A stretch of 64,000 nucleotides of DNA from Methylocella tundrae (GTDB taxonomy: Bacteria > Pseudomonadota > Alphaproteobacteria > Rhizobiales > Beijerinckiaceae): the NCBI RefSeq assembly GCF_038024855.1, contig NZ_CP139089.1:1364001-1428000 (forward strand), read 5' to 3'. Positions 9,880 through 19,501 of the stretch are shown in pieces. The notes under the pieces were generated by a model that was not told the origin of the DNA, did no database searches, and was given only the letters and a program-made list of their open reading frames with translations. Position 1 is the stretch's first letter. Each line of letters begins with the position of its first letter. Made by a program: the position numbers and the translations under genes.

Positions 9880-11046
9880 ATGTCAATGATCGCCAGTCGC
9901 CGTTACCCATCGTGGTTGCGCCCGCGTTGGGACAACAAGGCCGATGCCGCGCGAAGCCTGACCGGCATGATCATTGTCGTCGCCGCGCTCCACATTGTCG
10001 GCTGGCTCGTCCTGCTCGCCATCGTCGTGCCGCAGCATTTGAGCGTCGGCGGCAAGGCCTTCGGCATCGGGATCGGCATCGCCGCGTACCTGCTGGGCAT
10101 TCGGCATGCCTTCGATGCCGATCACATCGCCGCCATCGACAATACGACGCGCAGGCTGGCGCACGACGCAAGGCCGTCCTTATCGGTCGGATTTTGGTTC
10201 TCGCTCGGTCATTCAAGCGTTGTGTTCGCCTTGACCTTGCTGCTGGCTCTTGGCGTCCGTGGCGCCGTCGACCGGCTGCTCGACGACTATTCGTGGCTGC
10301 ACAATTTCGCGGACCTAACGGGCACCATCGTTTCGAGCGGGTTCCTATACGTTATCGCCGCTTTCAATCTCGTCATCTTTGTCGGGATTTGGCGGACCTT
10401 TCGCGAGGTTCGGGCGGGACATCACGACGGGGCGTCGATCGGCGGCGCGCTCGAGAGCCGCGGCTTCATGAGCCGTCTCGTGGCGCCGGCGATGCGAATC
10501 GTCGACAAGCCGTACAAGATGTATTTCGTCGGCTTGCTCTTCGGCCTGAGCTTCGACACGGCAACCGAAATTGCATTGCTGGTGCTGACGACCTCCGGGG
10601 CCACATCCGGTTTACCCTGGTACGCCATTCTTTGCCTGCCGGTTCTTTTTGCCGCCGGCATGTCGCTCCTGGACGCGATCGATGGTGTCTTCATGAGCTT
10701 CACTTACCGCTGGGCACTCGCCAAACCTGAGCGCAAAATTTATTACAATCTCGTCGTTACGGGCCTTTCCATCATTGTGGCCTTGATTATCGGGACGGTC
10801 GAAATCGCGGCATTGCTTGGGGAGAAGTTGAAGCTCGACGGCGCATTTTGGAATTGGGCCAGGGGCGTCGATCTCAACGCAATAGGCTTTATTATTTTCG
10901 GACTGTTCGTTGCGATATGGGCCGTCGCTGTCGCGCTACGCAAGCGCAGAGGCGCTGGACCAGACGGCGGATCGCTGCGGCGCGGCGACTTCGCTCATGC
11001 GGTCGCGCCGATTGCGCTGCATGTGTCCCGAGATGAGAAGGCGTGA
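9880..11046 (+). CDS. Nickel/cobalt permease (NiCoT, HoxN/NixA family)
   Basis: About 388 residues with roughly eight membrane segments. The family signature HX4DH is present as RHAFDADHIAAIDNTTRRLA, the metal-binding helix of NiCoT uptake permeases; further motifs are LGHSSVVF and GLSFDTATEIALL. It should import Ni2+ or Co2+ across the inner membrane. Start choice is uncertain: ATGs at 9862, 9880 and 9886 are all in frame and none has a strong ribosome-binding site; 9880 was chosen. No Ni enzyme or cobalamin gene is adjacent, so the metal is not identified. The preceding DUF4331 gene ends 25 bases upstream. Confidence 0.85.
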   Translation: MSMIASRRYPSWLRPRWDNKADAARSLTGMIIVVAALHIVGWLVLLAIVVPQHLSVGGKAFGIGIGIAAYLLGIRHAFDADHIAAIDNTTRRLAHDARPSLSVGFWFSLGHSSVVFALTLLLALGVRGAVDRLLDDYSWLHNFADLTGTIVSSGFLYVIAAFNLVIFVGIWRTFREVRAGHHDGASIGGALESRGFMSRLVAPAMRIVDKPYKMYFVGLLFGLSFDTATEIALLVLTTSGATSGLPWYAILCLPVLFAAGMSLLDAIDGVFMSFTYRWALAKPERKIYYNLVVTGLSIIVALIIGTVEIAALLGEKLKLDGAFWNWARGVDLNAIGFIIFGLFVAIWAVAVALRKRRGAGPDGGSLRRGDFAHAVAPIALHVSRDEKA

Positions 11047-11131
11047 CGTTCCGCAAGATAACTCTGACGATGCCTTGCATATAGGTAAGATCATGGGTCA
11101 AAGTCGCCTTGAATGCGAATGGAGGTTCGAA

Positions 11132-11623
11132 ATGCTGACGGGCCGAATGAAGTTTCGCGAGCAGTTGGATCTAACGTTGAATGTCAATGGCCGCGAGCAT
11201 TCAATCTCGCTCGATGCGCGCGTCACGCTGCTCGATGCATTGCGCGAGTATCTCGGACTCACTGGAACGAAGAAGGGGTGCAATTTTGGGGAGTGCGGCA
11301 CCTGCACCGTGCACCTCGATGGAAGGCGGGTGAATGCTTGCCTGGTGCTGGCCGCCGCCGCCGCCGGACGCGAGATCACTACCATCGAAGGGCTGGCCGA
11401 CGAGAGAGATATGCTGCATCCGGTCCAGCAAGCCTTCGTCGACCAGGATGCCTTCCAGTGCGGCTTCTGCACCCCGGGTCAGATCATGGCGGCGGTTGCC
11501 TGCATCGCCGAGGGGCACACGAGGTCCGATGCGGAAATCCGTGAATGGATGAGCGGCAATCTCTGCCGCTGTGCCGCCTATCCGCAGATCGTCGCCGCGG
11601 TCCGTCAGGCCGCGGGAGACTGA
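11132..11623 (+). CDS. Molybdenum hydroxylase, 2Fe-2S subunit (YagT/PaoA-like)
   Basis: A 163-residue small subunit. The plant-type 2Fe-2S domain has CNFGECGTCTVHLDG with a further Cys in VNACLVLA; the C-terminal 2Fe-2S domain has QCGFCTPGQIMAA and the closing SGNLCRCAAYPQI. All eight ligands are visible. The ATG at 11132 follows GGAGG by 8 bases; longer in-frame starts (11093) lack such a site. No Tat signal is seen, so unlike E. coli PaoA the enzyme may stay in the cytoplasm. First gene of a three-gene operon. Confidence 0.9.
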   Translation: MLTGRMKFREQLDLTLNVNGREHSISLDARVTLLDALREYLGLTGTKKGCNFGECGTCTVHLDGRRVNACLVLAAAAAGREITTIEGLADERDMLHPVQQAFVDQDAFQCGFCTPGQIMAAVACIAEGHTRSDAEIREWMSGNLCRCAAYPQIVAAVRQAAGD

Positions 11624-11626
11624 GCC

Positions 11627-12616
11627 ATGCAGGGTTTCACCTATGCGCGGGCCGCCGGCGTCTCCGAGGCATTGGCTGCGGGTCGGGAGCCGGGCACAGC
11701 GTTCCTTGCTGGCGGCACCGAGCTCTTGAACTGGATGCGGCTCGAAATTGCCACGCCCGCCCGCATCCTCGACATCGCGCACCTCTCTGGCCTTGACGCG
11801 ATCGAGACATTGCCAGACGGAGGCTTGCGCATCGGCGCGCTCGCGCGGCTCAACGATGTTGCCCTCGCTCCGGTCGTCGTGGCGCGGGTTCCGGTGCTGT
11901 CCCAGGCGATCCTGAGCGCGGCCTCTGCGCAGATACGCAATCTCGCGACGATCGGCGGCAACCTCCTGCAGAAGACGAGATGCCCCTATTTCCGTGCCGA
12001 AGAGATGCTCCCCTGCAACAAGAAGCGACCGGGCTCGGGCTGCGCCGCTCGCGACGGACTCAATGACCGCCACGCCATCTTCGGCTGGTCCGATACATGC
12101 GTTGCGACCCATCCCTCCGATCCCGCGGTGGCGCTTGCGGCGCTCGACGCCGCAGTGATCACGGAACGCGGCACGGGCGGACGGCGCATTCCGATCAATG
12201 AATTCTATCTTCCGCCGGATGCGGGGCAGGATCGGGATTCGGTGTTGGAGCAGGGCGAGCTGATCACCGCCATCGAGATTCCGGGTTCAGCGCCGCGCTC
12301 AACCTATATCAAGATCCGCGAACGCGAGAGCTACGAATATGCGACGGTCTCGGTCGCGCTCGCGCTCGATCTCGATGTCTGGCGGCGGATCGTGCGCGCC
12401 CGCGTCGCGCTCGGGTCAGTGGCCGCGCGTCCGTGGCGCCTGACGGGTGCGGAACAGGCGCTTGCGGGGCTTCAGCCCGGCGCTGCCGCAATCGCCGCGG
12501 CAGTGGAAAGCGGGTTTGCCGAAGCCCGGCCGCTCGCCCACAACGCTTACAAGATCGCGCTCGGTCGCAACCTCGTGGTCAGGGCCATCCGGCTTGTCGC
12601 GGAGATGACGCCATGA
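11627..12616 (+). CDS. Molybdenum hydroxylase, FAD subunit (YagS/PaoB-like)
   Basis: A 329-residue subunit of the CO-dehydrogenase flavoprotein family. It has the FAD-binding LAGGTELLNWMRLE near the N-terminus and ATIGGNLLQKTRCPYF in the middle. The cysteine-rich loop between residues about 115 and 145 (RCPYF, LPCNKKRPGSGCAA) matches the extra 4Fe-4S site described for PaoB. It passes electrons from the 2Fe-2S subunit to the acceptor. It starts 3 bases after the small subunit and ends by ATGA overlap with the large one, so the three are translationally coupled. Confidence 0.9.
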   Translation: MQGFTYARAAGVSEALAAGREPGTAFLAGGTELLNWMRLEIATPARILDIAHLSGLDAIETLPDGGLRIGALARLNDVALAPVVVARVPVLSQAILSAASAQIRNLATIGGNLLQKTRCPYFRAEEMLPCNKKRPGSGCAARDGLNDRHAIFGWSDTCVATHPSDPAVALAALDAAVITERGTGGRRIPINEFYLPPDAGQDRDSVLEQGELITAIEIPGSAPRSTYIKIRERESYEYATVSVALALDLDVWRRIVRARVALGSVAARPWRLTGAEQALAGLQPGAAAIAAAVESGFAEARPLAHNAYKIALGRNLVVRAIRLVAEMTP

Positions 12617-14730
12617 ACGCGGTCGGCCAACCCCTCGCGCGCCCGGACGGACGCATCAAAGTCACCGGCGCCGCGCGCTATACGGCGGACTTCGACCGGC
12701 CGGACAAGCTCCACGCCGTGCTCGTCACGGCCCCAGCGGCGGGCCAGCTTACGTCTCTCGCCACTGAAGAGGCGGCGCACAGCCCAGGCGTCGTCCGCAT
12801 TCTCACGCAAGCGGATCTGCCGCAATTCACCGCCGTTCCGGTGCCGCTAATGTTCAGCCTGCCTCCGATGCAGAACGACACCATTCGCTTCGAGGGTCAG
12901 CCGGTGGCGATCGTGCTCGCCGAAACGCTCGAGCAGGCGGAGGCCGCAGCGCACCGCGTGCGCGTCACGATCGCGCCGGCCGAGGTAAAGGCGCCGGGCC
13001 AATCCAATCCCCGCCCGCCAGCGTCAGACAGCGGCTACATCTTCACCGAAGTCGATGCCGCCAAGGGCGATATCGCGGCCGGATTCTCCCAAGCGACCCA
13101 TCGGATCGCTGCCGAATACGCGCAGCCATCGCGGCATCACAATGCAATGGAGCCGCACGCCACGCTCGCCTGGTGGGAGGGCGAAAATCTCGTCGTGCAT
13201 GACGCCACACAGTGGACTGCCGGCACGCGGCAGATGCTGGCGATGGCGCTCGGTCTGCCGCCGGAGCGGGTGCGGGTGATGTGTCCGCACACCGGCGGCG
13301 GCTTCGGCTCCAAGGGCTTTCCGAAGTGGCATACCCTGTTCGCGGCCTCGGCGGCGCGCGTGTCCGGCCGCCCGGTCAAACTCGTGCTCTCACGGGCCCA
13401 AATGTACACAATGACCGGCTATCAGCCTTTGACGCATCACCGGATCGAACTCGGCGCCGCGCCTGACGGCAGGCTCACGGCACTGCGTTATGACTCGGTC
13501 AACGTGACGTCCTCCACCGAGGATTACGTCGAGTCTGCAACCCAGGCCGGACGAGCGATGTACGCCGTGCCGGCGCTGGAAACTCACGAGCGCGTCGAGG
13601 AGATCACGGCTGGCGCGCCCACGCCCCTGCGCGCACCGGGGGGAGGCGCTTCCGGGATGTGGGTGCTCGAAAGCGCGATGGACGAACTGGCCCATGCGCT
13701 CGGCATGGATCCGCTGGAGCTGCGGCTGCGCAATCATGCCGACGTGGACCCGGTCAGCGGCAAGCCGTGGTCATCCAAGAAGCTGCTCGAGGCCTATGCG
13801 CTCGGCGCCGAGCGTTTCGGTTGGCGCCGCCGTCCGGCCCGAGCTGAACGCGACGGAGACTGGATGGTCGGCTGGGGCATGGCGAGCGCGACCATGGGGT
13901 CCTTCCGCTTGCCTGCCGCCGCCCGCGTGACCTTGCGCGCGAACGGCACCGCCCTGCTCGAATCCTCGTTCAACGATATCGGCACCGGCGTGTTCGCGAT
14001 CTTCTCGCAGCTTGTCGGCGATGCGCTCGGCCTGCCGCCCGACAGAGTGGAGATCCGCAACGGCGATTCGATCCTGCCGGAAGCCTGCGGCACATTCGGC
14101 TCGGCGAGCGCAATGTGCGTTGGCGCCGCTCTGCTCGATGCTTGCCGTCAGATCCGCGCCTCGCTCGGCGAGGTTGATCCGCTCGCTTTGCTACGCCGGT
14201 CGGGCCGCGAGTCCGAGGCCGCGCTCGGCCGTTTCAGCCCCGGCGAGGGCGTGCAACTGGAAATCGATGGCGGCGCCTCGCCGACGGCGATGCGCACCTG
14301 GGGCGCCGTGTTCGTGGAGGTGGGCGTGGACCGCGCGCTTGGCCTGCTTCGCCTGCGCAGAATGCTCGGCAGCTACTCGGTCGGCCGCGTCCTGAACCCG
14401 CGGACGACGAAGAGCCAGCTCATCGGCGCCATGATCTGGGGCTGGGGCATGGCGGCGATGGAGGCCTCGGTATTCGAGCCGCGCCTCGGCCGGTTCCTTT
14501 CGAAAAACCTCGTTGGAGTCCCATTGCCGGTGAATGCCGACATCCCAGCCGTCGATGCAGTCTGGGTGGACGAGTTCGACGAGGCAGCAAGCCCTATTGG
14601 CGGCAAGGGCGTCGGGGAGATCGGCGTGGTCGGTGTCGCCCCGGCGGTCGCCAATGCGGTCTTCCATGCAACCGGGCTGCGCATCCGTGAGCTGCCGATC
14701 CTGCCGGAGAAGCTTCTGGCCGAAAATTGA
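12613..14730 (+). CDS. Molybdenum hydroxylase, molybdopterin-binding subunit (YagR/PaoC-like)
   Basis: A 705-residue catalytic subunit. It opens with the aldehyde oxidase/xanthine dehydrogenase pattern RPDGRIKVTGAARYTADF. Molybdopterin contacts are visible in GGGFGSKGF and RAPGGGASGMWVLESAMDE, and the catalytic Glu is expected in the C-terminal GGKGVGEIGVVGVAPAVANA. It probably oxidises an aldehyde or N-heterocycle; the substrate is not readable. ATG at 12613 overlaps the upstream stop. The adjacent ATPase-LuxR gene converges on it. Longer in-frame extension upstream to 12433 lies inside the FAD subunit gene and was rejected. Confidence 0.9.
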   Translation: MNAVGQPLARPDGRIKVTGAARYTADFDRPDKLHAVLVTAPAAGQLTSLATEEAAHSPGVVRILTQADLPQFTAVPVPLMFSLPPMQNDTIRFEGQPVAIVLAETLEQAEAAAHRVRVTIAPAEVKAPGQSNPRPPASDSGYIFTEVDAAKGDIAAGFSQATHRIAAEYAQPSRHHNAMEPHATLAWWEGENLVVHDATQWTAGTRQMLAMALGLPPERVRVMCPHTGGGFGSKGFPKWHTLFAASAARVSGRPVKLVLSRAQMYTMTGYQPLTHHRIELGAAPDGRLTALRYDSVNVTSSTEDYVESATQAGRAMYAVPALETHERVEEITAGAPTPLRAPGGGASGMWVLESAMDELAHALGMDPLELRLRNHADVDPVSGKPWSSKKLLEAYALGAERFGWRRRPARAERDGDWMVGWGMASATMGSFRLPAAARVTLRANGTALLESSFNDIGTGVFAIFSQLVGDALGLPPDRVEIRNGDSILPEACGTFGSASAMCVGAALLDACRQIRASLGEVDPLALLRRSGRESEAALGRFSPGEGVQLEIDGGASPTAMRTWGAVFVEVGVDRALGLLRLRRMLGSYSVGRVLNPRTTKSQLIGAMIWGWGMAAMEASVFEPRLGRFLSKNLVGVPLPVNADIPAVDAVWVDEFDEAASPIGGKGVGEIGVVGVAPAVANAVFHATGLRIRELPILPEKLLAEN

Positions 14731-14795
14731 TCGCCTGCCCCGGCGCGCCGAAGGATGTCCGGGCGCCGCGTATTGCGATTGGGTCGACCCGATCT

Positions 14796-14876
14796 CCGCT
14801 CATTCCCGCGACAGCGAGAATCCAGTTCTTGCTTTTCTTGCAAGGACTGGGTCCCTGTGTGTGCGGGGACGAGCGG
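14796..14876. repeat. Palindromic intergenic repeat between convergent genes
   Basis: An imperfect inverted repeat of about 31 bases per arm: the left arm starts CCGCTCATTCCCGCGACAGC at 14796 and the right arm ends TGCGGGGACGAGCGG at 14876, with a short centre around CTTGCTTTTCTTGCAAG. It resembles the dispersed repeats built around CATTCCCGCG...GCGGGAATCC seen in many alphaproteobacterial genomes. It lies between the convergent molybdenum hydroxylase and LuxR genes, where the hairpin could end transcription from both sides. Confidence 0.6.
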
Positions 14877-14909
14877 AATATGTGCGATTCCGTCCGAACG
14901 ACATGCACT

Positions 14910-17780
14910 CTATCGGGCGGATGTGGTGGTGCCGCTTCTGTCGGAAGGCCGCTGCGACGACCGGTCGGGCCGATCGGGAGCCTGTGTTGCGCGATCGAGC
15001 GCGGTGCGCAGACCCGCACGGGCCGTAATCCCAAGTTTCGGAAAGATCCGGTGCAGGTGGTAGCCGACCGTTCGGTGCGACAGATACAGCCGGGCGCCTA
15101 TTTCCTTGTTGGAAAGCCCGCCGGCCGCAAGCTCCGCGATGTGCAGTTCCTGCGGCGTCAGCGCGTCGAGGATGAGTTCGGCGCGCGGGCGACTTGCTTC
15201 GCCGGCCGCGCGAAGTTCCTGGCGCGCTCGCTCGCTCCACGGTGAGGCGCCTAGCGCATCGAACACCTCCCGCGCTGTCCGCAGCGGTACGCGTGCCTCG
15301 GCAATTCGGCGCTGCCGCCTCAGCCATCCACCGTAGGCCAGCAGCAGACGCGCGCGCAGGAACGGCCAGTTCTGTGCGGCGGCGCCGAGACCGCGCTGAA
15401 AGAACATCTCCGCGCGGTTCGGCGAGGCAAGCAAGGCCTTGCCGTGGTAGAGCATCATCTGGACCCACGGCACAGCCATGGGTGCGGAATGCCGCTCCAC
15501 CTCTTCGATGATCGAGGCGGCGGCCGCTTCTTGACCGCAGGACACGACAGCCTCGACGTAGTCCGCGAGCCAGTAGAACTGCAGGCTGGTGTTGAAGGCC
15601 GGATCGCCGGGCGTGTGAACACGCTGCAGGTGCTCGTAAGCCTCTGCCGGCCGACCGGCGCCGAGCGCGGCAATGCCGCGCGCATTCTCCAGCATGGCCA
15701 GCCAGAAACTGGAGCCTGGCGATAGCACCAGCCGCTCGGCCTGCACTGCGTGGGCCTCCGCGGCCTCGAAGTTGCCCCGCATGGCAGCAAGTCTCGCTTG
15801 CACAATCGTCGCCGCGGCGACCCAGATCGCGTGTCCTGTTTCTTCTCCGAACCGAATCGCCTCCGCGGAACTTCTCAGGGCGCCCATCCAGTCGCCTGTC
15901 TCGGTCTCCGCAAAGCTCCGCGAGAAGAGCACGCGCGCCAGCTCACCGAGGCGCCCCTGCTCACGCAATGCCGTACTCGCCTCGGTCAACCAACGGACGC
16001 CGAAATCGAATGCGCCGATGGTATTGGCCGTCAGCCCCAGGATCCGTGCCGCCATCGGGTCCGCAACACCCGTCGCGGGATATGCCTGCAGCTCCCGATA
16101 TACGTCTCCGCCGTGCTTGAGCGGCCCGGCATAGGCGGGGATCGCGATCAGGCGCGCGTCTGTCTTCGGTAATCCGAGTTCACCGGCTGCTGCGAGTATG
16201 CTCTCGCGCACGGCATCGCCCACGTTGCTCCACCAGCAGCGCTGCACGGCGCGCCACAGCAGGTCGAGCGCCAGATCATTGGCACCGTCGGCACGGGCGT
16301 CGGCTGCAAGGCCGACCAACGCGGAAATCCGCGAAAGGTCGCTGACGGTCAGGGGCTGGCTCATCTCGCGAATCCACGCGACTTGGGCCCGCACCCGCAG
16401 CGGTGGCCGATCCAGATCGGCGTTTCGCAGCAAGCGCTCCACCGTTTCCGGTTGGCCCAGTTCGGCCGCGAGCTCGGCTGCGCGCAGCAGCCGTTCGCTT
16501 CTTGACAGGGCCGTACCACTCAGCCGCGCCGCGTTCTCCAGCGCGGTGATCGCCGTCGCAAGCGCGCCCCGCCGTTGCGATCTCGCGGCGGCGGCGTCGA
16601 GCTCCGCGGCTAAAGCCTCATCAGGTCCGATGGCCGATGCCATCCGGTGCCATATTTGACGATCTGGTTCGTCTTTGATGACCCGGGCCAATGCGGCATG
16701 GATATTGTGACGCATCACCGGGCTGGATGCCTGGTGGATTGCGGATCGGACGAGGGGATGCCGAAAACGTACCTCTCCCGCGGCAATCTCGATCAGCATT
16801 GCCGACACCGCCGGCGCCAGCGCGTCAAGTCTCACTTTTTCGTGAAGCAGCACTTCGCCTGCGTCCAATACCTCGCGGAGGGATCGGCTGTCATTCTCTG
16901 CGATGATCAGCAGCAGCGCGCGGGTGGCCGTCGGGAGGCCGGAGACCCGGCTGAAGAAAGCGCGCTCCAGGCGATCGGTCAGCGGAACCCAGTGCGATCC
17001 GCCTGTCTCTAGCCTGCGCTCGCCGCGCGGCAACTCGACCAGTGCCAAGGGATTGCCCGCGGCCACGTCCAAAAACCGCTGCCGTAGATCAAGCGGCAGA
17101 TCGGGTGCCTCGGCGTCCAGCAGACGTTCTGCGGCAGCAGTGTCGAGCCTTGATAGTTGATGCCGCGGGACGCTCCAATGTGGGAGAGCTTCTTCCGAAT
17201 CGTTCCGCACCGCCATCAAGAGAACGATCGGATCGGAACTTAGCCGACGAGAGATGAACGAGAGCACGTCGTGGCTGGGTTGATCCAGCCATTGGATGTC
17301 GTCTGCCACCAGCAGGATGGGTTTGCGCGCCGCACTCTCCGTCAGGAGAGTAAGCGTCGCCAGGGCAACCAGGAATGTATCCGGCGCCGCCGTGTCATCG
17401 CCCAGGCCGAAAGCCGCGAGCAAAGCCGCGCGCTGCCGCGGCGGCAGCTTCTGGGCCTGCCGCAAGATCGGCGCCACCGCCTGCTGGAGGGCAGCAAAGG
17501 GCAGATGCGCCTCGGCGATTACCCCCGACATGCGCAACACACGAAACCCACGTTGTCTGGCGAGGGCCTGCGCAATCTCCAGCAGTGTCGTCTTGCCGAT
17601 CCCAGCTTCGCCGCTGATGAGCAGAGCTGTGCCACCATCCCGGACGTGGTCTATCAGCTTCTCGATACGGGCGATATCAGCCTCGCGCCCCTGGAAATCC
17701 GGCAGCGTTCCGCGTGCTGTGTCGCCGACGCCTTGCCGCCGCCGTCCGGATGCAGTTGCCTTGCTTGAGCGCCGTGCCAT
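14910..17780 (-). CDS. Large ATP-binding LuxR-family regulator (LAL/MalT-like)
   Basis: A 956-residue protein. Residues about 30-300 form an AAA/STAND ATPase with Walker A GEAGIGKTTLL and Walker B ILLVADDIQWLD. A long helical-repeat middle section (residues about 330-860, TPR-like) is the usual sensor/oligomerisation part. The C-terminal helix-turn-helix reads LTPQELHIAELAAGGLSNKE followed by LYLSHRTVGYHL. Such proteins switch on target operons when an inducer and ATP are bound. It converges on the molybdenum hydroxylase operon and is its natural candidate regulator, though that is inference. The last 25 residues are rich in Arg, Asp, Pro and Ser and look disordered. Confidence 0.9.
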   Translation of the reverse strand: MARRSSKATASGRRRQGVGDTARGTLPDFQGREADIARIEKLIDHVRDGGTALLISGEAGIGKTTLLEIAQALARQRGFRVLRMSGVIAEAHLPFAALQQAVAPILRQAQKLPPRQRAALLAAFGLGDDTAAPDTFLVALATLTLLTESAARKPILLVADDIQWLDQPSHDVLSFISRRLSSDPIVLLMAVRNDSEEALPHWSVPRHQLSRLDTAAAERLLDAEAPDLPLDLRQRFLDVAAGNPLALVELPRGERRLETGGSHWVPLTDRLERAFFSRVSGLPTATRALLLIIAENDSRSLREVLDAGEVLLHEKVRLDALAPAVSAMLIEIAAGEVRFRHPLVRSAIHQASSPVMRHNIHAALARVIKDEPDRQIWHRMASAIGPDEALAAELDAAAARSQRRGALATAITALENAARLSGTALSRSERLLRAAELAAELGQPETVERLLRNADLDRPPLRVRAQVAWIREMSQPLTVSDLSRISALVGLAADARADGANDLALDLLWRAVQRCWWSNVGDAVRESILAAAGELGLPKTDARLIAIPAYAGPLKHGGDVYRELQAYPATGVADPMAARILGLTANTIGAFDFGVRWLTEASTALREQGRLGELARVLFSRSFAETETGDWMGALRSSAEAIRFGEETGHAIWVAAATIVQARLAAMRGNFEAAEAHAVQAERLVLSPGSSFWLAMLENARGIAALGAGRPAEAYEHLQRVHTPGDPAFNTSLQFYWLADYVEAVVSCGQEAAAASIIEEVERHSAPMAVPWVQMMLYHGKALLASPNRAEMFFQRGLGAAAQNWPFLRARLLLAYGGWLRRQRRIAEARVPLRTAREVFDALGASPWSERARQELRAAGEASRPRAELILDALTPQELHIAELAAGGLSNKEIGARLYLSHRTVGYHLHRIFPKLGITARAGLRTALDRATQAPDRPDRSSQRPSDRSGTTTSAR

Positions 17781-17959
17781 CGTCTCGCATCCTCACGAGA
17801 TCAGCATATCGCGAGACAGGCGGGATATAAACGGGCGCGGGATCAACTGGTCGCCAGAAGTCGGCGGCCAACGCCCGCCTCACAAGCTTCGAAGGGCCCT
17901 GGCGATTTCCGGTCTGGGCCGGATCGTGATTCGTTGCTGTCTCCGATTTGGAGGCAGCG

Positions 17960-18180
17960 ATGGCCAAGGCGCATTCAGAAGATCTGCGGCAGCGAGTGGT
18001 GGCGGCTGGCGCGTCGCGGCGGCAAGTCTCGTTCGCCGCTGGAGCCGCACGCCGATTGGCTCTTGCAGATCACCCGCGCCCAACCGGACCTGACTCTGGA
18101 GGCGATCGTCGCCAAGTGCGAGAAGGAGATCGGGATCGAGACGTCGGAAGCTTCACTGCGCCGCCTCTTCAAGCGCCACG
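17960..18180 (+). pseudogene. IS630-family transposase, decayed N-terminal fragment
   Basis: The frame opening at 17960 reads MAKAHSEDLRQRVVAA, the start of IS630-type transposases. After about 25 residues the similarity moves to another frame (LEPHADWLLQITRAQPDLTL, then ETSEASLRRLFKRHA), so there is an internal deletion and frameshift. The DDE catalytic domain is missing. The relic ends at about 18180 against an IS5-family relic on the other strand. Confidence 0.7.
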
Positions 18181-18213
18181 CTGCACGGTGGCATCGATCG
18201 TGACGCGCGCTAG

Positions 18214-19077
18214 ATCGTAGTGACGAATTCCTCGCTGGAGGGATTCTCGGCGGTCGTTTTCCATGATTCAAGGCTGATTTTTGGAGATCAGCTCTGATGA
18301 TTCGGGATGTCGATGCGCTACGCGACGATCAATGGGAGCGGCTTTGCGACCTCGTGCCGGGCGGCAGGGCCGGTCAGCGCGGGCCGCGCTGTGATAACCG
18401 GCGCTTCGTCGATGCGCTGTTATGGATGGCCCGCTCGGGCGGGCGCTGGCGCGACCTGCCCGAGCGCTTCGGCGACCATCAAGCGGTGAAACGACGCTAT
18501 TACCGCTGGATCGAGCGAGGCGCGTTGGATGGGTTTCTGAAAGCGCTCACCACCGAAGCCGACCTCGAATGGCTGATGATCGATTCAACCATCGTGCGGG
18601 CTCACCAGCACGCTGCCGGCGCAAGAATCGCCAAAGGGGGGCGGATGCCCAAGGTTTGGGGCGATCTCGCGGTGGCCTGAGCACCAAGATCCACGCCGCG
18701 ACCGACGCGCTCGGCAATCCCGTCCGCCTGCTGTTCGGGCCAGGCCAGCGCAACGACATCACCAAGGCGCACGCCCTGATCGAAGGCTTCGAGGCCGAAG
18801 CCGTCATCGCCGACAAGGGTTATGACGCCAATCACTTGCGCCAGGCTGTCCTCGAATGCGGGGCCAAACCCGTCATCCCATCGAAAGCCAATCGCCGCGC
18901 GCCGCTCCACTACGACAAGGCGCTCTACAAGGAGCGCAATCTCGTCGAGCGTTTCTTCAACAAGTTGAAGCAGTTTCGACGGGTCGCGACAAGATACGAC
19001 AAGCTCATCGCCAACTACCGAGGCTTCGTTCTCCTCGCCGCTATCGCCATAGTGCTAAGGTAAATCGTCACTACGAC
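18214..19077. mobile_element. IS427-group (IS5 family) insertion sequence
   Basis: Terminal inverted repeats contain TCGTAGTGACGA at 18215-18226 and its exact complement TCGTCACTACGA at 19065-19076. The tetranucleotide CTAG lies outside both ends (18210-18213 and 19078-19081), the target preference and duplication expected of the IS427 group. The length of about 864 bp also fits. It carries a two-frame transposase and sits inside an older IS5-family relic. Confidence 0.8.
18297..19063 (+). CDS. IS427-group transposase, two frames joined by -1 frameshift
   Basis: The first frame (18297-18680) gives the N-terminal domain ending in the first catalytic block WLMIDSTIVRAHQHAAGA. The second, in the -1 phase, carries GGLSTKIHAATDALGNP, IADKGYDANHLR and the C-terminal NLVERFFNKLKQFRRVATRY. 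The phases meet at the slippery run AAAGGGGGG at 18633-18641, the classic programmed -1 site of this group. The fused product would be about 255 residues, normal for the group, so the element is probably functional and this is not a pseudogene. Confidence 0.8.
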
Positions 19078-19501
19078 CTAGGTCTTTCGTCCGCAGCGCG
19101 CCGGTGGCATGCGCTGCCCGCAGGCTCTCGGCCAGCAGCAGCTCCAGTCTGTCGCCCAGGCGCTTCCTCCAATGGCTGAGGTTCGAGCGCTCATGCAAGA
19201 ACTCGTGCTGGAAGAACTCCTCCCCGGTGAAATACTGGAAATACGGGTCATGCACCCGGCGCTCACAGACGCCTTCGTCGGACAGCCCGTAGATGTGCTT
19301 GAGCAGCAGCCCGATCACGAAGCGGGTCGCGATCCCGGGTCGGCCCTGGTCGCTGTAGAGCGGCGCGATCTCGCCATCGACCCACGCCCAGTCGAGCTTG
19401 CCTGCGAGCTGCATCAACGCGTGGCGCATGTTGATGATCTGATCGAGTCTGGCCCGGAACAGATCGCCTGGTCCCGTCGTCGCGTGTTGCTTCGGCCGCA
19501 T

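Larger units (their letters stand above)
18181..19501 (-). pseudogene. IS5-family transposase fragment, split by a second IS5-family element
   Basis: From an ATG at 19501 the minus strand reads MRPKQHATTGPGDLFRARLD to ATGALRTKDL at 19082. Joining across the inserted element at a single CTAG gives KDLARVTIDATVQ, the expected next motif (RVTVDTTVQ) of these transposases, before the frame breaks at about 18181. So one gene was cut by the element at 18214-19077, and its 3' half was lost where it meets the IS630 relic. Confidence 0.75.
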
